A stretch of DNA of 64,000 nt from Charina bottae (taxonomy: Eukaryota > Chordata > Lepidosauria > Squamata > Charinaidae): the NCBI GenBank assembly GCA_023362775.1, contig JALMGJ010000016.1, positions 5,259,001-5,323,000 of the forward strand, read 5' to 3'. The notes below the pieces were generated by a model. That model was given only the letters and a program-made list of their open reading frames with translations, did not search any database and was not told where the DNA came from. Numbering within the stretch: position 1 is the stretch's first letter; the number at the start of each line of letters is the position of its first letter. The position numbers and the translations under genes are program-made. Below, piece after piece: positions 21,501-31,879 of the stretch.

Positions 21501-23709
21501 TGCTGCCCCACTCCGCAGGGAGGCGGGACCTATTCGATTGGTCCACCCCCGGCGACTGATGGACCCAGTGAGGTTTCAGAAGGAGCTGGGGGTTATTCCC
21601 GAGGACTTGCTTCACGGTCCAGTGGAGGTCCTGGCCGCAGCCTGGAATAGGGAAGCGGCCGGAGCTCTGGACAAGATCACGCCTGTGCGACCTCTCCGGC
21701 CCTGTTCGGCCCATCACTCTCCGTGGTTTACGGATGTGTTGAGGGCTTTGAAGAGGGTTAAGAGATGTCTAGAGCGCCGCTGGAGAAAGATGAAGACTGA
21801 ATCTGACCGAACACAATCTAGAGCCGCAGTTAAGGCCTACCTTGTGGCGGTAAGAGCGGCGAAACGTGAATATTTCTCCGCTCTTATTGCGTCCGCAGAA
21901 TGCCGCCCGACGGCCCTGTTTAAGATTACAAGATCGCTTTTGGGTCGGGAGCAAGGAGAGACCCATTTACACGGCCGATCGGAAGAGTTTTCTGAGCATC
22001 TTCAGGACAAAATCACTCAGATTCATTCTAAGTTGGACTCCAAGCATGAGACAAGATCTGGGGAGATGCCAGAGGCTCGTACTTACCATGTTTTCTGGGA
22101 GCAGTTTGATCGTGTTGCACCTGAGGAAGTAGACAGGATCCTTCGGACTGTGAACGCCACCACATGCCAACTTGACCCATGTCCCTCCTGGCTGGTAAAA
22201 TCAGCTAGTGGGGTGACATGTGGCTGGGTCCAGGCGATTATAAATTCGTCCTTGAGTGAGGGGGTGTTCCTGGCTGCCTTTAAGGAGGCGCTGGTGCACC
22301 CCCTCCTCACGAAACCATCCCTGGACCCTACCATCCTGGGCAATTTTCGCCCAGTCTCCAACCTCCCCTTTCTGGGAAAGGTGGTTGAGAAGGTGGTGGC
22401 GTTGCAACTCCAGAGGATTCTGGAGGAAACGGATTATCTGGACCCCTTCCAGTCAGGTTTCAGGCCGGGATATGGGACAGAGACTGCATTGGTTGCGCTT
22501 ATGGATGATCTCTGTCGAGAGCGGGATGGAGGGAGTGTGTCCATCCTTGCTCTCTTAGATCTCTCAGCGGCCTTCAATACCATCGACCACGGTATACTTT
22601 TGGGGCGGCTCGAGGAGTTGGGGGTGGGCAGCGTGGTTTTGCGCTGGTTCGCCTCCTTCCTCCAGGGCCATTCCCAGTCGGTGTTGATAGGGGAGGAGAG
22701 AGCTGACCCGAGACCCCTGACTTGTGGGGTGCCTCAGGGGTCGGTTCTCTCTCCTCTCCTATTCAACATCTACATGAAGCTGCTGGGCGAGATCATCTGT
22801 CACCACGGGATGAGGTATCACCAATATGCTGATGATACCCAGTTATACATCTCCGTCCCGGGTGAAGTAAGTGATGCGGTCAATGCCTTATCTCAGTGCC
22901 TGGAGGCTGTGGGGGTCTGGATGGGGAACAACAGGCTTCAACTGAACCCTGGTAAGATGGAGTGGCTGTGGATTGATGGCCCCACTGGATCCGGGAAGTT
23001 GTCATCTTTGGTTCTGGGTGGGGTTGCACTACCCCACTCGGATCCAGTGCGGAATCTGGGGGTCCTCCTGGACTCGCGACTCCTGCTCAAAGAGCAGGTG
23101 GCAGTCGTGGCCAGGAGGGCCTTTGCACAGCTTCGAGTTGTGCGCCAGTTACGCCCTTTCCTGGATCAGGAGGCCCTCCGAACAGTCACTCACGCCCTTG
23201 TCATCTCCTGTATAGACTATTGTAATGCGCTCTACATGGGGCTACCCTTGAAGAGTATCCGGAGGCTTCAGCTGGTGCAGAATGCGGTGGTGCGAGCAGT
23301 TATGGGTGCCAGGAGATCGGCACATGTGACACCTCTGCTACACGAGCTGCATTGGGTGCCAGTTTGCTTCCGGGTCCAATTCAAGGTATTGGTGATTACC
23401 TTTAAAGCCCTACATGGCATAGGACCAGGGTACCTGAGGGACCGTCTCATCCCGATAATGTCGTCCCGCCCCACCCGTGCATGCAGAGAGGGCATGCTTC
23501 AGACCCCCTCAACAAGAGAATTCCATCTAGCGGGGTCCAGGAGGCGTGCCTTCTCTGCGATAGCGCCCGCCTTATGGAATATCTTGCCCCCGGAGGTGAG
23601 ACTGGCCCCCTCCCTCCTGGCCTTTCGGAAGGCCCTTAAGACCTGGCTCTGTCACCTGGCCTGGGACGACGGAGGTGGTAGTGCCTCCTGGGGTTGGCTG
23701 GCCCCGTAG
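21430..23709 (+). CDS. L2-like LINE reverse transcriptase, 759 codons open
   Basis: This is the longest open frame in the window. It starts inside the end of the endonuclease (WSDHALVTL) and continues through the reverse transcriptase: SNLPFLGKVVEKVVALQL, the finger segment DPFQSGFRPGYGTETAL, motif A (LLDLSAAFNTIDHGILL), motif B (CGVPQGSVLSPLLFNIYM), and motif C (YADD at 22825-22836). The C-terminal LINE domain includes APALWNILPPEVR and AFRKALKTWL before the stop. No frameshift or stop occurs across 2.28 kb, which suggests fairly recent insertion. The listed start is only the first ATG of the open stretch; the native protein begins upstream, where the frame is broken. It is a retrotransposon gene, not a host gene. 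Confidence 0.9.
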   Translation: MRGELHISPLSWSDHALVTLRLSSAAPLRREAGPIRLVHPRRLMDPVRFQKELGVIPEDLLHGPVEVLAAAWNREAAGALDKITPVRPLRPCSAHHSPWFTDVLRALKRVKRCLERRWRKMKTESDRTQSRAAVKAYLVAVRAAKREYFSALIASAECRPTALFKITRSLLGREQGETHLHGRSEEFSEHLQDKITQIHSKLDSKHETRSGEMPEARTYHVFWEQFDRVAPEEVDRILRTVNATTCQLDPCPSWLVKSASGVTCGWVQAIINSSLSEGVFLAAFKEALVHPLLTKPSLDPTILGNFRPVSNLPFLGKVVEKVVALQLQRILEETDYLDPFQSGFRPGYGTETALVALMDDLCRERDGGSVSILALLDLSAAFNTIDHGILLGRLEELGVGSVVLRWFASFLQGHSQSVLIGEERADPRPLTCGVPQGSVLSPLLFNIYMKLLGEIICHHGMRYHQYADDTQLYISVPGEVSDAVNALSQCLEAVGVWMGNNRLQLNPGKMEWLWIDGPTGSGKLSSLVLGGVALPHSDPVRNLGVLLDSRLLLKEQVAVVARRAFAQLRVVRQLRPFLDQEALRTVTHALVISCIDYCNALYMGLPLKSIRRLQLVQNAVVRAVMGARRSAHVTPLLHELHWVPVCFRVQFKVLVITFKALHGIGPGYLRDRLIPIMSSRPTRACREGMLQTPSTREFHLAGSRRRAFSAIAPALWNILPPEVRLAPSLLAFRKALKTWLCHLAWDDGGGSASWGWLAP

Positions 23710-23812
23710 CTCCATGATCTATCTGTGGGTCCTAATCCACCTTGGATTTTATTTTATTTATTCTCTGCTTGTGTTTTTAGATATTTTTGTATAGTTTTTT
23801 AAATTGTATTTG

Positions 23813-23885
23813 TTGTAAGCCGCCCAGAGTCCCTTGCATGGGAGATGGGCGGGGAATAAATTTGAAAAATAAAATAAAAAAATAA
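23813..23885 (+). repeat. 3' tail of the L2-like LINE
   Basis: The tail 'gtaagccgcccagagtccc' followed by 'gatgggcggggaataaat' can pair as a stem (gccgccca / tgggcgg), then an ATAAA-rich run. Related stems recur at 25097, 27945, 32185 and 62263, the likely recognition structure for the LINE reverse transcriptase. Confidence 0.75.
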
Positions 23886-25096
23886 AACTCAATTTAAATT
23901 TAACTTGAGCTCAAACTGCTTTCTTCTGTTTTGGCCTTACTTAAATTTGGGATTGTGGTCTATAATTTAGGCAATTTTCATCTGTCATATCTTCCAGTAG
24001 GATCCAAGTGATGAGAGAGAAAGAAGGATGATATCTGATCATTTTCTGAGTATTTTTTATTTTGTTTTGATCATTTGTCTGTCTGTTTTCCAATATGATT
24101 TCAGCCTTTTTAGTTGGGAAAATGGTGCTCAGGGTCTGATTGGGTGTTGATGTGAATGGAATCCTAAGATTATGTACCCATAAATATTTTTGACAAGAGG
24201 CAGGTTAGCAATATGCTCACCCACATTAGTATTGATGCTAGGTTATTTTCCTTTTTAAGTAAATCAAATCAAGAAAGCAAACATATAAACAACAATGTTA
24301 ACAATGCAATGTAAAATTAATTATAATCCATCCAGAAGGAGGAAAAGATGAAGTAGATGAAGAGGAGAAAAAGAAGAGAAGGAGGAAGAGGGCGGGGCCT
24401 GGCAAATTGTATCATAAATACAGCAATTGTTTATTAAATTGAATCTGCAGCCCTATTTTCCATATATGTGTCTTGTGGCATTGTGCAGATATTGGAATTG
24501 TCAGGACTTCACTGGGGTTAAACAATAAAGCCAGAGCAAAAAGAAGCTGAATTCTAAAACTCCTGTTCCAGCTTATAACCAAAGTTCAGTTGTAAGTGTG
24601 AAAGCATGGACAATTAAATTCAATTTTCCCAATAGGTAGCTGAAGTTTGTGCAATAAAATTTGTACAGAGTAGCCATACCAAAGAAATTTGTTCAGTGTT
24701 TTGTAATGTCACTTAAAATAAAGTAATGGAGTAAAACTAGGAAAATCTGTCAAAATATAAAAAAGTCTCAGAGCTAAATAAGATTAAGATAAATTTATCT
24801 TTTAGGCCATATATCTAGATCATCTTTCATTTGTATCTCAGCAAGGTATAGATTTAAATTTACCAGCAGAAAACACTTGTTGGGAGTCCTAATACCAGTA
24901 TAAATGAAGAAATCAGAATATAACTTGAAATACCAATCCTCATTCTTGTCAAATGTATGGCATTAGATCTGATCTACTCCAGTTTGTAAAGTAACCAGGT
25001 AGGATATCAAATTCATACACTAATGAAGTGAGATTACAAAACATAAATTTCTGCTTTATCTCTGAAACATCCCATCATCCACATAGTAGAATCTTT
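23886..25096. other. no recognised feature
   Basis: AT-rich intergenic or intronic sequence with no recognised element. Confidence 0.4.
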
Positions 25097-25175
25097 TATT
25101 TTTATTTATTTATTTGTCAAACTTCTATCACCGCCCATCTCTCCCCACAAAGGGGACTCTTTTGCTCTGCCATTC
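25097..25175 (-). repeat. L2-like LINE 3' tail fragment (minus)
   Basis: TTTATTTATTTATTTG followed by 'caccgcccatctctccccac' is the reverse complement of the L2-like tail stem and ATAA repeats. Only about 80 bp is recognisable. Confidence 0.6.
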
Positions 25176-25296
25176 ACCCAGTTATTTGTTTAGTATTTTC
25201 TGAATTTCTAATAATATAGGAAAGAGGTTGTAAAGCCAAATTAAAAGTAAGGAAGGAAGAAAGCATGCTTGATATATACTGTGACATAATGTTATC
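25176..25296. other. no recognised feature
   Basis: Short unrecognised stretch left of the solo LTR. Confidence 0.3.
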
Positions 25297-25301
25297 CAAG
25301 G

Positions 25302-25664
25302 TGTGAGAAGTAAAACCAAGCAGTTAATTTTTAACAGAAGTTGTATGCGTATAACATAATGGGCTAACCACTCTGCAAGAGGCAGTTAAGCCTGCACCAC
25401 TCTGCAAGAGGCAGTTACAATAAATAGACAATAGAAGGGTGGGGCTTGCAATGCTTATGCGGCCGGAAAGTTGTACACCCAAAACTCCTATCCAATGGGA
25501 GTTGAGGGGAAGGAATGGTGTGGTCGGGAATGTGTTTAAATATGCTATGCTGGATCGATGATGGTGTGTTCCCTCACTTACTGTGGTGGGTGCACCCTTT
25601 TGCAAAAGAATTTAATAAAGCTGTTTCTTACAAACTCAGCAAACTGTGGGCCTCGTTTCTCACA
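25302..25664 (+). mobile_element. solo LTR of an endogenous retrovirus-like element
   Basis: The 363-bp block starts TGTGAGAA and ends TTCTCACA, a perfect 8-bp terminal inverted repeat of the TG...CA type. It is flanked by the 5-bp duplication CAAGG (25297-25301 and 25665-25669). Inside are a CCAAT box ('atccaatggg' near 25491), an AT-rich TATA-like region ('gtttaaatatg' near 25533), and a poly-A signal AATAAA at 25614-25619, giving a U3-R-U5 order on the plus strand. A 27-bp direct repeat ('ccactctgcaagaggcagtt') lies in U3. No internal coding sequence remains, so it formed by recombination between two LTRs. Confidence 0.85.
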
Positions 25665-25669
25665 CAAGG

Positions 25670-26474
25670 AGTGGATACACCATTAATAATGTGATTTTTC
25701 TCAATCTAAAATGTAAAACTTCAGGGAAAACCATAAGAAGTCAAAACCCACCCCACCAATTTTTTTTATCTACATTAATTTTTTTCTCAGCATCCAAAAA
25801 CATTATAGTTCCTGAATTCTATTTATTCTGAGTTAAAACAAGAATATCAATTAAAAATCTAGTATTGTCAGACATTGATGTTGCTGTATAAAGCCAGCCT
25901 GACCTGGGCACATGATGTTAGAAGACCAACCATGTATATCAAGGAAATAGGTCTGTAATAAGAAGACATCATAAAAAAAACCCATCATAATGGAGGGAGG
26001 GGGGAGAAAGAGAGAGAAAGCCAAAACAAAGGTGCAAAAACCCTTTTGTAATCCATATATATTTCCCTGTAGCCATAGGCATGCAGATATAGCAGGTAAA
26101 TGCTTAATTAGGAATCAGACTGAAAAGCAAATTTTCACAGCCTAGATACAAATAAGTACAGTGGCAGAAAATGTTTAATCTTCTTCCAGAAGATCTTCAA
26201 CAGGAACTTAAAGAGGCTATTTTTTTTTCAGTACCTATGATTCTAATTTCAAAACAAATGTGGCTGAAGACTTGAGGCACTATTGAAAATTATTTTATTA
26301 AATAATCTTGCTTGGTGTATGAGTTTCTATGTTGCTGAATGCCCTTAGTGTACTGTAATATAGGAAAAAACAGACCCATTATCTCCCTATTCAGTAATTG
26401 AAATGGATTGGGCCTTCTGTAACATTTCACTGCCTCTTGGCAAATCTGTGGAACTGCACAGTGAATGGCTAGGT
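25670..26474. other. no recognised feature
   Basis: No recognised element, AT-rich. Confidence 0.35.
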
Positions 26475-26925
26475 CTAATCAGCTATATGAAAGGAAGGAG
26501 CTGAAATGGGATGAGTATTTAGCAGAGGAACTTTAAACAAAGTCAATACTTCCAATATGAGAGCTTCCTGAAAGAGAAGTTGCTGGACTTTCTCTATTTC
26601 TGGAATCCCAAAATTGGCCCTGGGATAATGAAATTCCAGGGACATTATTTTACCTCGAAGAATTTTATCAGCCTTCAGTGAATCAATTATAGCTGTTTCT
26701 CTTCCTCCCTCTGATCTTCCAACTAAGATCTTTATACTCAGCTTCATCTAGTCCAGTAGTTATCGTGTTAGCTCTGTCTTTAATAGTTTTTATATCAAAT
26801 CTTATCTCAAAAAGAATGGCTGTCACAACTTTCACAGTAACTATTGAATCTGTCACCTCAGTGGAATAAGATGGCATTAGTTGGAAAATAACATTCTTGT
26901 CAGCTAGACAAAAACCAACAGGCAC
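26475..26925 (-). pseudogene. possible decayed L1 ORF1 fragment (minus)
   Basis: Two overlapping minus-strand frames together give a hydrophilic heptad-like stretch (RFDIKTIKDRANTITTGLDE), then LKADKILRGKIMSLEFHY, then GIPEIEKVQQLLF. L1 ORF1 proteins have a coiled coil followed by 'SLE...RR.N..I.GIPE' at the start of the RRM. The order fits but the match is weak, and the frame is broken. Confidence 0.38.
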
Positions 26926-27892
26926 CCTCCAGGAATCAAAACAGAATGTAATGATATCTTTCTAGTTCCAAGAGTAGCAATTAAAGTGGATATCAAATGA
27001 TTACTAGGATATAATTACTGGACTGGTATTGGAGAATGTCAGTGCATATCTGAGTACAGCACCATCTTAAATGGAAGTCAAGCCAGGCTTTGTGCAAATT
27101 GTCTTTTTTTACATCATAGACTAGAACCCTCTAACATTGTATTCTTCATCTTTCTTCTCTGTCTGCACAATGCAAAATTTGGAATTTATTTTTTCATGCA
27201 ACACTACATCAATAATTCAGTATGATTCTCCAGTTTTCTGTTATTTGCAGATTCTGTGGAGCACAAGCTCACAGGGAACGTTAACAGATGTTTTCTGCAT
27301 GCTTATTGCTATTGAGTTATACTTGGAGAGAAACAATGTTCTTTTGGCAACTAGTTTCTTCTCTTCAAAATGATGATGTTCAATATGCTCTACAAAAATG
27401 ATGTTACATAAAGACGTGATCCACTGACCTGTCTGCCAGTGTTTATTTTCTTAATTGATGTGGTTTTGTAGTTGTTAGTTATGGTAAATTGCAGTTTATG
27501 CCAAAGTGCTATGTAAATAAGAAGCCTTTTGTAAACAAAATTCAGGTATATTTAGTCCAAAATGATATATCCAATAGCAGCTAATCAGGGGCTCAGCAAA
27601 TTCAAAAGCAGGCCTGTATTAAAATCAGCCTTTGGTATTCAGAGATACACTCAGTACATGGAGGTTTAACAACCATGGTGAACAGCCATAGCTAGATTCA
27701 ACTTTCATTAATTCATTCAATCATTCTGTTTATTTTAAGCCATTTTACTCTCATTCTTCCTACTCTCTGAAAAACAAAAACAAAATCTCTTTCTAGAGCA
27801 GCTTACAAAAATCAGTAGCAAGGCATACCTGCCTTGAAGCTTGTAATCTAAAATGTATAATAATGAAAGGAAATGGAAAAGGAAGAAAACAA
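26926..27892. other. no recognised feature
   Basis: AT-rich sequence without recognised features. Confidence 0.35.
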
Positions 27893-27894
27893 AT

Positions 27895-27945
<51 letters not shown>

Positions 27946-27947
27946 TC
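27893..27947. repeat. (TTTA)n tail microsatellite
   Basis: About 14 perfect TTTA units, the expanded 3' tail of the minus-strand L2-like LINE. Confidence 0.95.
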
Positions 27948-28667
27948 ACATTTGTATCCCGCCCATCTCCCCTACAAGGAGGGACCCTGGGCGCTTCACA
28001 GCAAAAATTTAAAATCAATAAAAACTATAAATATCAATAAAAACAAAATGTACATATATATATTACACAGTTTGATCCAGAAATGGTAGGTTTCATCGCG
28101 TTGGTCGATAAGGCTGGATACGGCAGATCTAAGGGGCCAGCCAACCCGAAGACTGGCTGTTCCCCTCCCCTCCCCAAGCATGGTGACATAACCAGGTTCT
28201 TAGGTTTTTTCTAAAGTCCAGGAGAGAGGGGGCCGATCTTATTTCAGGAGGTAGAATGTTCCAAAGGGCGGGGGCTACCGCAGAGAAGGCACGCCTCCTA
28301 GACCCCGTCAGATGGAACTCTCTTACAGACGGGGTTCATAGCGTGCCCTCTCTACAGGACCGGGTGGGACGGGTTGATTGAACGGGGATGAGGCGGTCCT
28401 TCAGGTAACCTGGTCCCATGCCATGTAGGGCTTTAAAGGTGATAACCAACACCTTGAATTGAATCCGGAAGCAAACTGGGACCCAATGCAGCTCACGGAG
28501 CAAAGGTGTTATACAGTATGTGCCGATCTTGAGGCACCTAAAATCGCCCGCGCGGCTGCATTCTGAACCAGCTGAAGCCTCCGGATGCTCTTCAAGGGTA
28601 GCCCCATGTACAGCGCATTACATTAGTCTATCTGGGAGATGAACAGGGCATGAGTGACTGTTCGAAG

Positions 28668-28746
28668 TCAGTGCTCTCTCCTCTCCTATTTAACATCTAC
28701 ATGAAAACACTGGGCGAGATCATCCGTCTCCACGGGATGAGGTATC
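28668..28746 (+). repeat. 79-bp inverted duplication inside the LINE
   Basis: This 79-bp segment reads as the reverse complement of 28867-28945 with about three mismatches, both encoding part of SVLSPLLFNIYMK and the residues after it. It replaces LINE sequence that should be here, so it is a local inversion-duplication or template switch. Confidence 0.85.
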
Positions 28747-29530
28747 CCATCCTGTTGTTCCCCATCCAGACCCCCACAGCCCCCAGGCACTTGGACAGGG
28801 TAGTCACAGCATCACTTACTTCCCCCGGGATGGAGATGTATAGCTGTATATCATCAGCATATTGATGATACCTCATCCCATGGAAACGGATGATCTCGCC
28901 CAGTGGTTTCATGTAGATGTTAAATAGGAGAGGAGAGAGCACTGAGCCCTGCGGCACCCCACAAAGGAGGGGCTGTGGACCCAATCTCTCCTCCCCTATC
29001 AACACCGATTGGGACTGACCCTGGAGGAAGGAGGTGAACCAGCGCAAAACCACACTGCCCACCCCCAACTCTCTGAGTCATCCCAAAAGGATACCATGTT
29101 CGATAGTATCGAAAGCCGCTGAGAGGTCAAGGAGAGCCAGGATGGATGCACTGCCTCCATCCCGCTCCCGCCACAGATCATCCATAAGTGCGACCAATGC
29201 TGTTTCCGTTCCATATCCCGGCCTGAAACCTGACTGAAAGGGGTCTAGATAATCTGTTTCATCAAGAATCCTCTGGAGCTGCAATGCCACCACTTTCTCA
29301 ACCACCTTCCCCATAAAGGGAAGGTGGGAGACTGGACAAAAATTGTCCAGTACAACAGGGTCCAGCAATGGTTTCTTGAGGAGGGGGCGCACCAACACCT
29401 CCTTGAAGGCCGCCGGAAACACCCCCTCCTGCAAGGATGCATTTACCATCAAGTGGACCCAGCCACATGTCACCTCCCGAGCTGATTGAACCAGCCAGGA
29501 GGGACATGGATCTAATTCGCACATGGTGGC
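28697..29530 (-). pseudogene. L2-like reverse transcriptase fragment
   Basis: The minus-strand frames 29584-29078 and 29068-28697 encode SHLPFMGKVVEKVVALQL, DPFQSGFRPGYGTETAL, LLDLSAAFDTIEHGILLG, then after a frame break VGSVVLRWFTSFLQGQSQSV, CGVPQGSVLSPLLFNIYM, and YHQYADDIQLYISIPGE. These are the reverse-transcriptase fingers and palm of the same family as 21430-23709, including YADD. Upstream of 29530 the similarity stops (5' truncation). It is non-functional. Confidence 0.88.
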
Positions 29531-29540
29531 ATTGCTTTTT

Positions 29541-29929
29541 TTCCAGTGCTTTTCAAAGTTACAATTCTTAGAAAAAGGCCACATTCTTTTTGAATTTTAT
29601 TATAAACAAAATGTAATAGAAATTCTAATATTACAGGAGATTTGTAGAATTTGTAGGTAAAATAGACAGTTTTAAATTATTTTTACAAATAGTGCTTCCA
29701 GAAAACCATTTTACCTTTATGCTTCACTTTGTGCCAGAAATTGTTCCACCATATTTCGAGGATGAAATATAAGTCATAATTTGAGTTAAACTTCAATGTA
29801 ACTCCATGTTATGCTGGAGTTGTTGAATTTAAGGGAAATTAAAACTGAGTGTGGTCAAATATATATCTTGGGTTTTCAAAAATCAGATTTTAGTGAATGA
29901 AAAGCAATGAGATTTTGGATTCTGTGGTG
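29541..29929. other. no recognised feature
   Basis: AT-rich sequence, nothing recognised. Confidence 0.35.
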
Positions 29930-30735
29930 GGAGAAAGCAGTGAGTAAATGAGCTCAAAAGGAGATAGTAAAAGCACAATTGCAAATAATTCCATTGAGGA
30001 GTAAACAAAATGTAAGACAACCAAAGATGACAATACAACAGCCCAAAAACTTAATGAAGATCTGAAAACAGAAAAGACATATGTTAGGGGTGAAAAAGGG
30101 GACAGGTACCAAGAAATAGGAAGCAAAATATTTCAGATTGTAGAGATGGTATCTGAAAGGCCAAAATTCAAAGGCATTGTAAGAAATAAAGGCACTATAA
30201 TAAAGACACTTGGTGAGTCACGTTTTTGGAATTAAGAAGAGAGAAAAAAATACTATCTTAAAGGATTTTGACTTTAAAAAAAGCTTAACAAGATTGTGAT
30301 TTAAGAAAGTTTTAAATGGATAAAGGGGACAGTCATTTTAGAAAACAGAATATTTTTTTCTTTGATGAAATTGGCTTTGAAAATAGTAAAATTAAGTAGA
30401 AAAACAGACTGGACCTTTGTGGGAATGTTGATTGCTTATCAGTAAGGAAAGTAGATAATTGGTGGATTTTACAAAATAAGATAAGTGTAGTATGAGCCAG
30501 ACTGTATCTACGGAGAGCTAATTGGGACAAAGTGTTAAAGACAGAGAAAAGCAAAACGGGGAAAAAAGGAGAAGCTTACCTTTTATTTTCACCCTGGTAA
30601 TTGATACACTTTCACTTTTGGGCCATAAATTTTACAATGGTAACCATAAGAAAAGCAGCAAAAATAGGAGAAGGAAGGAGAGGTTCATTAGAACAACTTA
30701 CTGTTCTGTTCAGACTTTGACCACCAGAACTTTTT
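29930..30735 (+). other. A-rich region, possible decayed L1 5'/ORF1 part
   Basis: The plus strand is A- and G-rich, with a Lys/Glu-rich conceptual product interrupted by stops. It lies upstream of an L1-like endonuclease and reverse-transcriptase remnant starting near 31850 on the same strand. It may be the 5' part of that element, separated by the minisatellite and Penelope insertion. No diagnostic motif is visible. Confidence 0.25.
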
Positions 30736-31130
30736 AATAAAATAGTTTTATTAATGAAATGTATTTGCAAATTACAGTCCAATAATACAATTGGAAAATA
30801 TTGGATCAATTGGTGCATTGGAATATAGGCAGCTAAGCAATAGCACAACTAAGTTTAGAAGCAAGTGTCAAAAGTTCTGGATAAGTTGGTTAGGAGACTT
30901 GAGATAGACTTGGCTTCTGCTTGAAGCTGACAAGGCTAGACTGGTTCTCTGGAAACACTAGACTGGAACAGCAGGTAAGCTGGACTGGTTCCACTGGAAC
31001 TCTGGACTGGACTACAGGATACACTGGTACCAGTCGAAGAGAATATTTGTAGCTCAGGGATGAACTGTGGAGTCCTTGGTGCTCTCTGAGCCTTGTTTTC
31101 TTGCAGACATTTCATTGCCAGGCTAGGCAA

Positions 31131-31139
31131 CATCTTCAG
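31131..31139 (-). ncRNA. hammerhead box, minus-strand arm (core spans 31109-31139)
   Basis: On the minus strand CTGAAGATG (31139-31131) is followed by the paired stem TTGCC / GGCAA. Then GAAAT stands where GAAAC is expected. One core base differs, so activity is uncertain. Confidence 0.5.
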
Positions 31140-31301
31140 AGCAAAAAGGGAGTGGGACTTGCTCTCTGTTTATATACCATGGCTTGTCCTGCTTGTGTTG
31201 GTGGAGGTGTTGTTCTCTCCTTAGTAGTTCCTTGAACTACTACTAAGGAACTACTAAGGAGAGAACAGCATCTCCACCAACACAAGCAGGACAAGCCATG
31301 G

Positions 31302-31309
31302 TATATAAA
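31302..31309 (+). promoter_or_regulatory. TATA-like box in the Penelope terminal repeat
   Basis: TATATAAA lies about 30 bp upstream of the hammerhead core. The same spacing is seen at 44883-44890, so transcription may start just before the ribozyme. Inference from motif and spacing. Confidence 0.45.
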
Positions 31310-31338
31310 CAGAGAGCAACTCCCACTCCCTTTTTGCA

Positions 31339-31372
31339 CTGAAGATGTTGCCTAGCCTGGCAATGAAACATC
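31339..31372 (+). ncRNA. hammerhead ribozyme motif, plus-strand arm
   Basis: CTGAAGA at 31339-31345, the stem TTGCC / GGCAA with loop TAGCCT, then GAAAC at 31365-31369. The core boxes are intact here. The sequence after GAAAC is ATCT, where the sister copy at 44920 has GTCT. Confidence 0.62.
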
Positions 31373-31879
31373 TGCAAGAAAACTACAAGGCTCAGAGAGC
31401 ACCAAGGACTCCACAGGATACACTGGACTGGTTCCTCTGGGACTCTGGACTGGATCCTCTGGAACTCTGGACTGGAGCTGCAGGGTAAGCTGGGCTGGCC
31501 CCTCTGGAAATATGGACTGGAACTGCAGGGTAGCTGGGCTGGTCCTACTGGAACTCTGGCTGGGGCTGCAAGGCAGACTGGACTGGTTCCTCTGAACCTC
31601 TGGACTGGAACTGCAAAGCAGACTGGACTGGAACCGCAACAAACGGAATGGAAGGTGCAAGGCAAACTAAATCACCACCACTAGGCAACACTGCCTGTAT
31701 GCCAGGCAGGATTGGTACGATAGGCTAGGCAGCCCCCCAAGGACAGAATGGGGGCAACCCAAAATCGACACGATAAACCGCACAAGGCTGAGCAATGTAC
31801 TTAGCTGTATTGGCCAGGCAATGCCCCAGCAAGACTAGCGAAAGCTGCGAAGTTTCTTGGGAGATTGGAATGGGGTGGT

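Larger units (their letters stand above)
19468..23885 (+). mobile_element. full-length L2-like (CR1/L2 group) LINE
   Basis: About 4.4 kb: a GC- and CpG-rich 5' region starting with 'ggaagatgg', an APE endonuclease region with a few breaks, an open 759-codon reverse-transcriptase frame, and a 3' tail 'gccgcccagagtcccttgc', 'gatgggcggggaataaat' then A-rich ATAAA repeats. The motifs FNTIDHGILL and YHQYADDTQLY are nearer L2 than chicken CR1. Other copies in the window (16204, 27893, 32080, 25097, 62263) share the tail. A target duplication is not clear. Confidence 0.92.
27893..29540 (-). mobile_element. L2-like LINE, 5'-truncated and rearranged (minus)
   Basis: The tail (TTTA)n at 27893-27947 begins the minus-strand copy, followed by the tail stem ('cccgcccatctcccctacaa'), the 3' UTR and the C-terminal reverse-transcriptase coding region. 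At 28667 the order breaks: 79 bp (28668-28746) is an inverted copy of 28867-28945, and the part encoding the segment after VWMGNNR is missing. From 28747 the minus-strand coding continues to about 29530. It is about 85-90% similar to the intact copy by eye. Confidence 0.88.
31028..31412 (-). mobile_element. palindromic Penelope-like element, type 2
   Basis: Two copies of one terminal repeat lie head to head and form a large imperfect palindrome (31068-31412). They are flanked by a 14-bp duplication ACAGGATACACTGG (31014-31027 and 31413-31426). The minus-strand copy is longer at its 3' end (31028-31067). Both copies contain a TATA-like box and a hammerhead-like core. The same terminal repeat is attached to the GIY-YIG coding fragment at 44091-44998, which identifies the family. 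Confidence 0.85.
30936..31665. repeat. degenerate minisatellite, unit about 50-60 bp, interrupted by a Penelope insert
   Basis: Units built on 'ctggactggttcctctgga' and 'actctggactgg' recur at 30936-31027 and 31413-31665. Minus-strand frames over it give a repeating SSPEFQR-like pattern that follows the repeat. The left neighbour (30735-30935) has a minus-strand AATAAA-like run, so the block might be a long terminal repeat on the minus strand. I could not find its ends. Confidence 0.6.

Noticed and set aside
31243..31665. Repeat-containing secreted or mucin-like protein on the minus strand
   Set aside because: The frame follows a DNA minisatellite and runs into a Penelope insert; no signal peptide.
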